Shown in pieces: positions 1 to 6,760 of a DNA stretch of 13,647 bases (position 1 is the stretch's first letter; the number at the start of each line of letters is the position of its first letter). The position numbers and the translations under genes were made by a program. A model generated the notes under the pieces. The model did not search any database. It was not told where the DNA came from and was given only the letters and a program-made list of their open reading frames with translations. This DNA comes from Alphaproteobacteria bacterium (GTDB taxonomy: Bacteria; Pseudomonadota; Alphaproteobacteria; Rhizobiales; Rhizobiaceae): assembly GCA_030428345.1 (NCBI GenBank), contig JAUIBM010000021.1, positions 1 to 13,647 on the forward strand, given 5' to 3'.

Positions 1-20
1 TCTACGGCAAGGGCGGCTGA
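1..20 (+). CDS. C-terminal end of an upstream gene (partial)
   Basis: The first 20 bases can be read as the last codons of a gene entering from the left: Tyr-Gly-Lys-Gly-Gly followed by TGA at 18-20. The stop lies two bases before the livH start, the tight spacing expected inside an operon. In related transport operons this place is often taken by an ATPase (LivG/LivF) or an acyl-CoA ligase gene, but five residues cannot identify the product. The reading frame is inferred only from the position of the stop. Confidence 0.4.
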
Positions 21-22
21 CC

Positions 23-895
23 ATGCAGTTTCTCGTTGAATTGCTCTCGTCCGGCCTGGCGGTGGGCGCCGTCTACGGGCTGATCGCGATGAGCTTCGCG
101 ATCATCTACAAGTCCACCGGCCTGCTGAATTTCGCCCAGGGCGAGATGGGCATGATCGTCGCCTATGTCGCATGGTCGATCTCCACCCATTCCGGCGGCA
201 ATCCCTTCATCGTGGCGATTGGGGCAATCGCCTTCGCCATCGTGTTCGCCCTGGCGGTCGAGCGTATCGCGATCCGGCCGATGATGGGCGAACCCATCCT
301 ATCCCGGATCATGGTGACGATCGCGCTCTCGGTCATCTTCCGCTCGCTGGTGATCTTCGTCTGGGACGGCCTGCCCCACAATATGGGCGTCGGCATCGGC
401 AACGAACTCGTCGATCTTGGCGGCGTGCGCGTACGCTGGGCGCAAATCGCGCTGATCGTCCTGCTCTTCGCCTCGGTTGCCGGCTTCTGGGCATATTTCC
501 GTTACTCGCGATTTGGCGTGGCCATGCGCGCGGTCGCGTCCGACGACCGCACGGCTCAGTTGATGGGCGTCAACGCCGCGAAGGTCCAGATGGTCGCCTG
601 GGCCGCCGCAACCGTGATGTCCGGCATCGCGGGGGTTCTCTTCGCCATCGCCTACGAACTGTCGCCGAGCCTCTACTCGCTCGGGCTCAAGGCTTTCCCG
701 GCGACCATTCTGGGCGGCCTGGATGCGGTGCTGGGCTCGGCCCTTGGCGGCATCGCGATCGGCATCATCGAGAACCTGGTGGGCGGCTATGCCAGTTCCG
801 GCCTGAAGGAAGTCGCGGGCTTCGTCATCATCATCCTGGTCCTGATGATCCGCCCGTTCGGCCTGTTCGGCGAAAAGCGAATCGAGAGAATGTGA
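23..895 (+). CDS. livH: Branched-chain amino acid-type ABC transporter permease LivH
   Basis: This is one of the two inner-membrane permeases of a HAAT-family (Liv-type) ABC importer. The protein has 290 residues, the usual LivH length, and is almost wholly hydrophobic with about eight membrane segments. The N-terminal stretch leading to LLNFAQGEMGM (about residues 33-44) is a LivH hallmark. The cytoplasmic coupling loop around residues 168-205 (RAVASDDRTAQLMGVN followed by a hydrophobic helix with SGIAG) is the EAA-like site that contacts the ATPase. ATG at 23 follows a purine-rich AAGGGCGG. The stop overlaps the livM start (TGATG), so the two are translationally coupled. The family is certain. 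The substrate is not: Liv-type systems carry branched-chain amino acids, amides, urea or aromatic and other organic acids. Confidence 0.93.
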   Translation: MQFLVELLSSGLAVGAVYGLIAMSFAIIYKSTGLLNFAQGEMGMIVAYVAWSISTHSGGNPFIVAIGAIAFAIVFALAVERIAIRPMMGEPILSRIMVTIALSVIFRSLVIFVWDGLPHNMGVGIGNELVDLGGVRVRWAQIALIVLLFASVAGFWAYFRYSRFGVAMRAVASDDRTAQLMGVNAAKVQMVAWAAATVMSGIAGVLFAIAYELSPSLYSLGLKAFPATILGGLDAVLGSALGGIAIGIIENLVGGYASSGLKEVAGFVIIILVLMIRPFGLFGEKRIERM

Positions 896-1941
896 TGCGA
901 AGCGGTTACTTCAAGGAAAGCATCGTCGAGCACGTCAATCTGACGGATTCCTGGCTCCAGAGGGTATGGATCGCGATTGCCGTCCTCGCCGTCGCCCTGG
1001 CTCCCCTGATATTCGACGTTTACGGTATCACCCTCATCACCCTGATGGCGATCGCCGCCATCGGCGCGATGGGGCTGAACATCCTCACCGGCTGGACCGG
1101 GCTGATCTCGCTCGGCCAGACGGCGTTCATGGTGCTCGGCGCCTATGCCTATGCAATCACCACGGAAAGCTGGGGCTGGAATCCGATTCTGGGCTTCGCC
1201 ATGGCGGGGATCGTGCCGATGCTGGGCAGCGTCATCGTCGGCATTCCCTCGCTGCGGCTCACCGGCCTCTACCTCGCCATTACCACGCTCGCCTCCGCCT
1301 TCATCGTCAACCAGCTCGTCCTCGAATTCGACGGACTGACGAACGGTTCCTCGGGCATCTTCGTCAACCGTCCGACCATTCTCGGCGTGGCGTTCGACAC
1401 CGACACGAAGCTCTATTTCCTGTGCATGATCCTTGCGGCGCTGACGCTGCTCGCCTGCCTCAACCTGAAGCGCAGCAGGATCGGGCGCGCCCTGATCGCC
1501 ATACGCGACAACGACAACGCAGCCCGCGTCATGGGCGTCGATCTACGGAGCTTCAAACTCTACGCCTTCATGGCGAGTTCGTTCATCGTCGGCATTTCGG
1601 GCGCGCTGTACGGCATCTTCCTGAGCTTCGTCACGGTGGACGGCTTTCCCTTCCTGCTGGCGATCGAGGCGCTCGCAATTCTGATCGTCGGGGGGATCGG
1701 CAGCATCGCGGGCGCGATCCTAGGCTCCGTCTTCCTGATCGGCCTGCCCGAAGTCACCGCGGCCATCTTCTCGCTGTTCGGCGAGGAAGCGACGCGAACG
1801 CTCACGACCAGCGCCCACGAGATCAAGGGCATGCTCTACGGCCTTGTCCTCATCGGCTTCCTGAGGCTCCAGCCGCACGGCCTGATGGGCCTCTGGCAAG
1901 ACGCCAGGCGTCTGTGGACGCTCTGGCCACTGCGCTACTGA
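895..1941 (+). CDS. livM: Branched-chain amino acid-type ABC transporter permease LivM
   Basis: This is the second membrane permease of the Liv-type importer, 348 residues. A hydrophilic N-terminus of about 25 residues precedes the first membrane helix. Family features include GLNILTGWTGLISLGQTAFMVLGAYAYA in the first third (residues about 60-90), LRLTGLYLAITTLA near 120, and the coupling loop RIGRALIAIRDNDNAARVMGVD around 195-220, followed by a helix with SGALYG. The start ATG at 895 shares its A with the livH stop, fixing the start by coupling. The C-terminus (LQPHGLMGLW, then about 15 residues) is typical. It acts with LivH and ATPases not seen here. The substrate is not deducible from the permease. 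Confidence 0.93.
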   Translation: MRSGYFKESIVEHVNLTDSWLQRVWIAIAVLAVALAPLIFDVYGITLITLMAIAAIGAMGLNILTGWTGLISLGQTAFMVLGAYAYAITTESWGWNPILGFAMAGIVPMLGSVIVGIPSLRLTGLYLAITTLASAFIVNQLVLEFDGLTNGSSGIFVNRPTILGVAFDTDTKLYFLCMILAALTLLACLNLKRSRIGRALIAIRDNDNAARVMGVDLRSFKLYAFMASSFIVGISGALYGIFLSFVTVDGFPFLLAIEALAILIVGGIGSIAGAILGSVFLIGLPEVTAAIFSLFGEEATRTLTTSAHEIKGMLYGLVLIGFLRLQPHGLMGLWQDARRLWTLWPLRY

Positions 1942-1973
1942 AAAATTCTTGTTCAACTGGGAGGAACCTATCG

Positions 1974-3131
1974 ATGCGAATGATCACCCAATTTCCGGCC
2001 GCCCTTGCGGCGGCGCTCCTGGCGATGGCGTCGCCCGGCCACGCCCAGCAGGGCGTGAGCGATTCCGAGATACTGCTCGGTGAAGTCGAGCCTCTGACCG
2101 GCCCTCCCGGCCTGCTCGGCATCGCGCATAACATCGGGGTGCGCCTCGCCATAGAGGAGGCCAATGCCGATGGCGGCGTTGCCGGGCGCAAGCTGAAGCT
2201 GATCGCCGAGGACGACGGCTACGTAACGTCGCGCACCATCCAGTCCCTGCGCAAGCTGATCAATGTCGACAAGGTCTTCGCAATCACCGCCGTGTCGGGT
2301 TCCGGCCAGGCCGTCGCATCGCTGCCGGTTCTCAAGCAGTCGGGCATTCCGACCATGATCCCGATCGGCCCCTTGCCGCCGCTCTACGAACCGCCGGTCG
2401 ACAATGTGTTCGTCGTCGGCCAGTCCTACACGGAAGGCATGCGCCAGCTCGCTCTTTACCTCGCCAAGAACAATCCCGGCGCCAAATGGGGTGTGATCAC
2501 CCAGGATGACGACTACGGCAAGGCATTGCGCGAGGGCATCGAGCAGGCCTCGCGGGACGCTGAGATCAACATCGCCTTCGAAACGAAATACGCGCGCGGC
2601 CAGAAGGACTTCTCATCGGAAATGCTGAAGGTCAAGGAAGCGGGCGTGGACGTGCTCCTCGCCGGCGGCATCATTTCCGAGAACATCGCGATGGTGAAGG
2701 AAGCCGAGAAGCTCGGCATCAAGCCGGTCATCGCGATCTTCTGGCCGGGCCGCGTGCCCGAGGTGCTCAAGGCCATCGGACCGGCAAGCGACGGCATCTA
2801 TGCGGTCGACTATGTCACGCCGCTGAAATCGGAAGAGGGGGCGAAGTTCATCGAACTCGCCAAGAAATACCTCTCTGCGGAAGAGGTCGCTCGCATCAAT
2901 CGGTACACCATGACGGGCTACGCCTCGACCCGGGCATTGATCGCAGCCATCAAGGCTTGCGAAAACGATCTGACCTGGGCCTGCACGATCAAGGCGCTGG
3001 AGAATGGGGCCCCGGTTGAAACCGGCGTACTTGGGCCAGTCGATTTTCCGGAAGGCAAACGCTTCTCCGACCAGGCGGTCCAGATCATGCGCGCCGATTT
3101 CGCCACGCTGAGCTTCGAACCCGTAAAGTGA
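1974..3131 (+). CDS. Periplasmic substrate-binding protein of the Liv-type ABC transporter
   Basis: This 385-residue extracytoplasmic solute receptor belongs to the peripla_BP_6 (LivK-like) family. A classic Sec signal peptide covers residues 1-24, ending in GHA before QQ. There is no lipobox cysteine, so a soluble periplasmic protein is expected. The mature protein opens with SDSEILLGEVEPLTGP, the family's first beta strand, followed by the helix GVRLAIEEANADGGVAGRKLKLIAEDD and the second-lobe start KWGVITQDDDYGKALREGIE. Cys329 and Cys337 are close enough to form a disulfide. ATG at 1974 has a strong GGGAGGA at 1959-1965. The gene follows livM by 32 bp and is last in the operon. The call livK is avoided because ligand specificity cannot be read from sequence; amino acids or aromatic or aliphatic acids are all possible. 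Confidence 0.88.
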   Translation: MRMITQFPAALAAALLAMASPGHAQQGVSDSEILLGEVEPLTGPPGLLGIAHNIGVRLAIEEANADGGVAGRKLKLIAEDDGYVTSRTIQSLRKLINVDKVFAITAVSGSGQAVASLPVLKQSGIPTMIPIGPLPPLYEPPVDNVFVVGQSYTEGMRQLALYLAKNNPGAKWGVITQDDDYGKALREGIEQASRDAEINIAFETKYARGQKDFSSEMLKVKEAGVDVLLAGGIISENIAMVKEAEKLGIKPVIAIFWPGRVPEVLKAIGPASDGIYAVDYVTPLKSEEGAKFIELAKKYLSAEEVARINRYTMTGYASTRALIAAIKACENDLTWACTIKALENGAPVETGVLGPVDFPEGKRFSDQAVQIMRADFATLSFEPVK

Positions 3132-3137
3132 TCTCAA

Positions 3138-3163
3138 CGGCGCCGGGATTTGTCCCGGCGCCG
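3138..3163 (+). terminator. Hairpin terminator after the Liv-type operon
   Basis: A perfect 11-bp inverted repeat (CGGCGCCGGGA and its complement) encloses a four-base TTTG loop, starting 7 bp after the binding-protein stop codon. The stem is very GC-rich. No run of T follows (CCTTCCCC instead), so it may act as a weak intrinsic terminator, with Rho, or as an mRNA 3'-end stabiliser. Confidence 0.7.
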
Positions 3164-3448
3164 CCTTCCCCGGCCAATTCCCAGCTTCCCTGATGCACGC
3201 GATCCGCGATCGACCGCTTCTGGACGCTTGCGGCGGGCAAGTTTCGCCCGAGGCCGATGACCCCGAAACCATCCTCCATTTCCCAACGCAACAGCGGCCC
3301 ATGGCGGGCAATCGCGCGTTGTGATCTACTGTCGCCAGATGAAAGCCGGACTGCGCAGGCAAACGGCGCAAAGCCCTGACTGCGCCCTGGAACCTTTCCG
3401 GGCATGGCCGGTTTGATCCCGCGGGACCGAGGAGGGGAAGCGCAAGCG
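3164..3448. other. Intergenic spacer between the transport operon and the PGC-side genes
   Basis: These 285 bp hold no gene I can support. The only short rightward frame with an ATG (3193-3324, 43 codons) has no ribosome binding site and no recognisable composition. The promoter for the DUF3422 gene should lie in the right half, but I see no convincing -35/-10 pair and no PpsR-like TGT-N12-ACA palindrome. It is the natural boundary of the photosynthesis cluster. Confidence 0.5.
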
Positions 3449-4726
3449 ATGGATATGAAGGCCATGCCGGCCGAGCATCCGGAAAGACGCAGCCTGAACG
3501 CCGAGCTGCACGCAAGGCCGCCCGAGGCGCTGCCCGAATGCGCCCGCATTTCCTTCCTCGCGCTCGCCGAGTCACCGACGCAGCCCGCGCTGGCCGAACT
3601 GTGCCGCCTCTACGGCGTGGAGGCGCCGCCGGAAGGCGCCAGCCACGCCTCGCTGGTGCTGGGACCGTTCCAGCTGAAATGGGAACGGCACACAGAATTC
3701 GCCCGCTTCAAGTTCATCCTCCCGGTCGACCCGGGCGAGCCGCCCTTCTCGGGAACCGCGCTGGCGCAGGTTCCCGCCGAATGGCTGGCGCAATTGCCGG
3801 GCAAGATCGTCTCGGCCTGCCATGTCGAGGTGCGGCCGGTGGCGGAAGGGCCGGAGGATGTCGAGGAGATCGCCGACCGCTGCTTCTCGGGTAATGCGCT
3901 CATCGGAGCGGAGGTTTCGGGCGGCGGCGCCAACGCCTTCACCGACTTCAGGATACGCGAGGACGGCTTCACCCGCATCCTGATCCAGAACCGGTCGATG
4001 ACGGCGCGCCAGCGGGGCCGCGTCGTTCAGCGGCTGGTGGAGATCGACGCCTATTGCATGATGGCGATGCTCACCTTCCCGGTCGCGCGCGACCTGATGG
4101 CGAGCCTTTCGCGCTTCGAGGGCGTCCTCAATGAAATCACCAATTCCATGCGCATCACCGAGAAGGAGGAGGAGCCGGTATTGCTGGACCGGCTGACCCT
4201 GCTGCATTCGGATCTGGTGCGCGAGAATACCGCCAGCCAGTTCCGCTTTTCGGCCGCCAAGGCCTATTCCGGGTTGGTAACCTTCCGCATGAACGAATTG
4301 CGGGAAGTGCGCATCGAGGGAATTCAGACCTTCCGCGAGTTCATGGCGCGCAGGATGGACCCGGCGATGCGCACCTGCGAGGCGGCGGCCAGCCGACTGC
4401 GCTCGGTCTCCGAAAGCGTGTCGCAGGCCACCCAATTGCTGCAGACGCGGGTCGACGTGACGCGGGAGATGCAGAACCAGTCGCTGCTTGAAAGCATGGA
4501 CAAGCGCGCCAGATTGCAATTGCGCCTGCAGGAAACGGTCGAGGGACTCTCCCTGGCCGCGATCACTTATTATATCGTCGGCCTGCTCGGGTATGCGGTC
4601 GCCGGTATTGCCGATCTGGAATTGCTTCCGGTCCACAAGCCGGTGGCGCTGCTTGCCAGCATACCCATTGTCCTGCTGGGCGTTGCGCTGGCGCTGCGAC
4701 GCGCCAGGGCAAGAATGCATCGATGA
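3449..4726 (+). CDS. DUF3422 family membrane-anchored protein, function unknown
   Basis: The 425-residue protein matches the DUF3422 family by recalled signature: HPERRSLNAELHARPPE near the N-terminus (about 10-26), LGPFQLKWERHTEFARFKF (about 71-90), PAEWLAQLPG, and ANAFTDFRI followed by DGFTRILIQ. The central third is a long alpha-helical, probably coiled-coil stretch (about 200-365). The C-terminus has two hydrophobic helices (about 369-388 and 398-417) and ends in an Arg-rich tail, so the bulk is probably cytoplasmic. Two in-frame ATGs compete. The one at 3449 lies 13 bases after GGAGG (3431-3435) and gives the family-like start; the upstream ATG at 3404 would add 15 residues without a clear binding site. 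It precedes tspO by 88 bp on the same strand. The biochemical role is not known to me, and no function is assigned. Confidence 0.82.
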   Translation: MDMKAMPAEHPERRSLNAELHARPPEALPECARISFLALAESPTQPALAELCRLYGVEAPPEGASHASLVLGPFQLKWERHTEFARFKFILPVDPGEPPFSGTALAQVPAEWLAQLPGKIVSACHVEVRPVAEGPEDVEEIADRCFSGNALIGAEVSGGGANAFTDFRIREDGFTRILIQNRSMTARQRGRVVQRLVEIDAYCMMAMLTFPVARDLMASLSRFEGVLNEITNSMRITEKEEEPVLLDRLTLLHSDLVRENTASQFRFSAAKAYSGLVTFRMNELREVRIEGIQTFREFMARRMDPAMRTCEAAASRLRSVSESVSQATQLLQTRVDVTREMQNQSLLESMDKRARLQLRLQETVEGLSLAAITYYIVGLLGYAVAGIADLELLPVHKPVALLASIPIVLLGVALALRRARARMHR

Positions 4727-4814
4727 CCCCGGCGCGCCAGGCGAGCACCGCGCATCGCGCGGGCACGGCACTCAAGGCGCCGCCGGAAAACCCGTTTGGA
4801 GACAGGTCTAGCTC

Positions 4815-5270
4815 ATGGAACTGACAGTGATAGTGGCGCTCGTCGTGATAGCGGCTTCCAGCGGTTCGATCTTCAAGCCCGGCGACTGGTACCGCTCCTT
4901 GCGCAAGCCGGGCTGGACGCCGCCCAATTGGGCCTTCCCGGTCGTGTGGACGATCCTTTACGTGATGATCGGCTATTCGGGCTGGCTCGCCTGGAGCGCC
5001 GGCGGGTGGAGCATCGCGATGGCGCTGTGGGGCCTGCAGCTGGTGCTGAACGCCGGCTGGTCCTTCCTGTTCTTCGGCAGGCGGAGGATGGATCTCGCCT
5101 TTGGCGAGGTGCTTGCGCTGCTGGCGACGATCCTGCTCTACATCGGCTTCGCCTGGCCGATTTCCACGCTGGCGGCGCTGCTGTTCGTGCCCTATGCGGC
5201 CTGGGTGGCGACGGCGGCCACGCTGAATTTCTCGGTCTGGCGCCTCAACGCGGCCGACGCGCGGCCCTGA
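4815..5270 (+). CDS. tspO: TspO/CrtK tryptophan-rich sensory protein
   Basis: This 151-residue TspO/MBR family membrane protein has five predicted membrane helices and many tryptophans. Signature stretches are KPGDWYRSLRKPGWTPPNW (about 17-35), the following FPVVWTILYVMIGYS, and LNAGWSFLFFGRR (about 78-90). TspO proteins bind porphyrins. In Rhodobacter, TspO (CrtK) is an outer-membrane protein that dampens expression of photosynthesis genes in response to oxygen, and its gene sits in the PGC. That makes its position here, convergent with the bchP operon, meaningful. ATG at 4815 is preceded by GGAGACAGG (4798-4806). I see no PpsR-like palindrome upstream. The gene ends 13 bp from the end of the convergent small membrane gene, with no clear terminator between them. 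Confidence 0.92.
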   Translation: MELTVIVALVVIAASSGSIFKPGDWYRSLRKPGWTPPNWAFPVVWTILYVMIGYSGWLAWSAGGWSIAMALWGLQLVLNAGWSFLFFGRRRMDLAFGEVLALLATILLYIGFAWPISTLAALLFVPYAAWVATAATLNFSVWRLNAADARP

Positions 5271-5283
5271 GGCGCGCGCCGGC

Positions 5284-5547
5284 TCATCGCAGGCGAAACG
5301 CCAGGTCGAGCAGATGGGCGGGCAGCGCCAGGGCGAGGAACAGCAGGACCCAGATCGCGCCCCATCCGGCAAGCGCGGCATGTACCGCGCCGATGAGGCA
5401 CAGGCCGGCGGCGGCATTGGGCAGGATGAGGCCCGGCCGACCTGCCGGGCGGCGGAGCAGCAGCAGCACGAGCGTCTCTGCGGCCAAGAGGATCGCGGCC
5501 GCCGCGGTGAGCCAGCCGGCCCCGGCCAGCGCCAGCAGCGCATTCAC
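5284..5547 (-). CDS. Small hydrophobic membrane protein coupled to bchP, unknown
   Basis: An 87-residue frame begins at a GTG (5545-5547 on the complement) that overlaps the bchP TGA as GTGA, so translation is probably coupled to bchP. The product is nearly all Ala, Leu, Gly and Val. Three hydrophobic blocks are visible: about 2-31, 42-60 and 62-84, separated by RRPAGRPG (32-39), which suggests an inside-positive loop. The first block is long enough for one extended helix or two short ones. I do not recognise the family. Many PGCs have idi after bchP, but this is not an idi product. Support comes from the coupled start, operon position and membrane-like composition rather than homology, so it could still be a fortuitous frame. 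Confidence 0.6.
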   Translation of the reverse strand: MNALLALAGAGWLTAAAAILLAAETLVLLLLRRPAGRPGLILPNAAAGLCLIGAVHAALAGWGAIWVLLFLALALPAHLLDLAFRLR

Positions 5548-6755
5548 GGCGCGGTTCGCAGCGGCAGGCCGATCAGCGCCCGGATATCCTTGTAGAGCAC
5601 GCGCAGGTGCCCCATCGGATCGTGCCGCACAAGGCGCTTGTTGAGATAGGATTCCCAGGTCAGGCGCTGCACGTCCGGATCGCGGCACATCTTGACGAAC
5701 TGCTCGCGCAAAGTGTCGTTGCGATACCAGATGGCCTGCAGCAGACCTAGGATGAAGAACACCCGGCCGTGCTCGGCCATGAAGCGCTTTCGCGCCGTGG
5801 CCAGCGCCTTCGGATTGCCGGTTTCCAGCATCTGCGCCACGGCCCGCGCGCAATATCTGCCCGAGAGCATGGCGTAGTGAATGCCCTCGCCGGAAGACGG
5901 CGCGACGACACCCGCCGCATCGCCGGCAAGCACGACATTGCGGCCATTGTCCCAGCGCTTCATGGGCTTGAGCGGCAGGGGCGCGCCCTCGCGCCGCAGC
6001 GTCACCGCATCCTGCAGGCCCGAGCGCCGGCGCAGGCGATGCGTCGCCCCCTTCATGTCGAAGCCCTTGACCGCCGTCCCGCAGCCTATGCTGGCATGCG
6101 CCCCGTGCGGAAATACCCAGCCATAGAAATCCGGGGAGATGTTCCCGTCATAGATCACGTCGCATTGCGTCGGCGCATAGGCGTCCGTTGCGATCGACGG
6201 CGCCTCGACGATCTCGTGATAGGCGAAGACATATTTCGGCCGTGCGCGCGGGCCGAACAGGGCGGAGCGGACCGCCGAATTGGCCCCGTCGGCGCCGATT
6301 ACCGCCCGGGCCGCGAATTCGCGCCTTTCGCCGTCGCGCAGCTTCACGGTGATGCGGGCGCCGCCGTCTCTCGTCAGTTCGATCGTTTCGAAGGCGGCGG
6401 CGATGCGGTGCGCGCCGAGCGCCTGCGCCCTGTCGCGCAGCCAGGGATCGAAGGTCGCGCGGTCGACCATGGCGACATGGCCGTGGTCTCCGATCTCCAT
6501 CGTCACCGCACGACCGGAAGGGGCGATCATCCGGGCCGCGGAAATGCGCGCGACGATGATCTCGTCGGGGATGTCGAAGTCGCGAACCGTGCAGGTCGGG
6601 ATCGCGCCGCCGCAGGGCTTGATGCGCCCCTCGCGGTCCACCAGCAGGACGCTGAGGCCGGCGGCCGCGAGATCGCCGGCGGCGGTAGCGCCGGACGGGC
6701 CGCCTCCCACGACGATGACGTCGAATTCCTCGGGAACATCCACCGCACCGCTCAT
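5544..6755 (-). CDS. bchP: Geranylgeranyl reductase BchP
   Basis: BchP is the FAD-dependent reductase that hydrogenates the geranylgeranyl tail of bacteriochlorophyll to phytyl, the last step of bacteriochlorophyll a synthesis, on the membrane. The protein has 403 residues, normal for the family. The N-terminal Rossmann motif is GGGPSG (17-22) after FDVIVV. KPCGGAIP (about 47-54) is characteristic of the geranylgeranyl reductase family. RAVIGADGANSAVR in the middle and VVLAGDAAGVVAPSSGEGI later are the second and third FAD-contact motifs. The start ATG at 6753-6755 has GGAG eight bases upstream and lies 5 bp after the bch2 stop. The C-terminal region (WYRNDTLREQFVKMCRDPDVQRLTWESYLNKRL) is typical of BchP. 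It is co-transcribed with bchG and bch2 as far as spacing shows. Confidence 0.96.
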   Translation of the reverse strand: MSGAVDVPEEFDVIVVGGGPSGATAAGDLAAAGLSVLLVDREGRIKPCGGAIPTCTVRDFDIPDEIIVARISAARMIAPSGRAVTMEIGDHGHVAMVDRATFDPWLRDRAQALGAHRIAAAFETIELTRDGGARITVKLRDGERREFAARAVIGADGANSAVRSALFGPRARPKYVFAYHEIVEAPSIATDAYAPTQCDVIYDGNISPDFYGWVFPHGAHASIGCGTAVKGFDMKGATHRLRRRSGLQDAVTLRREGAPLPLKPMKRWDNGRNVVLAGDAAGVVAPSSGEGIHYAMLSGRYCARAVAQMLETGNPKALATARKRFMAEHGRVFFILGLLQAIWYRNDTLREQFVKMCRDPDVQRLTWESYLNKRLVRHDPMGHLRVLYKDIRALIGLPLRTAP

Positions 6756-6760
6756 CGCGT

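Noticed and set aside
3193..3324. A 43-codon rightward frame in the spacer before the DUF3422 gene
   Set aside because: It has no ribosome binding site, no recognisable sequence and no operon context; it could be chance in GC-rich DNA.
5255..5290. Bidirectional terminator between tspO and the small membrane gene
   Set aside because: The stretch is rich in GCGC but I find no stem of useful length with a defined loop and no T tract on either strand.
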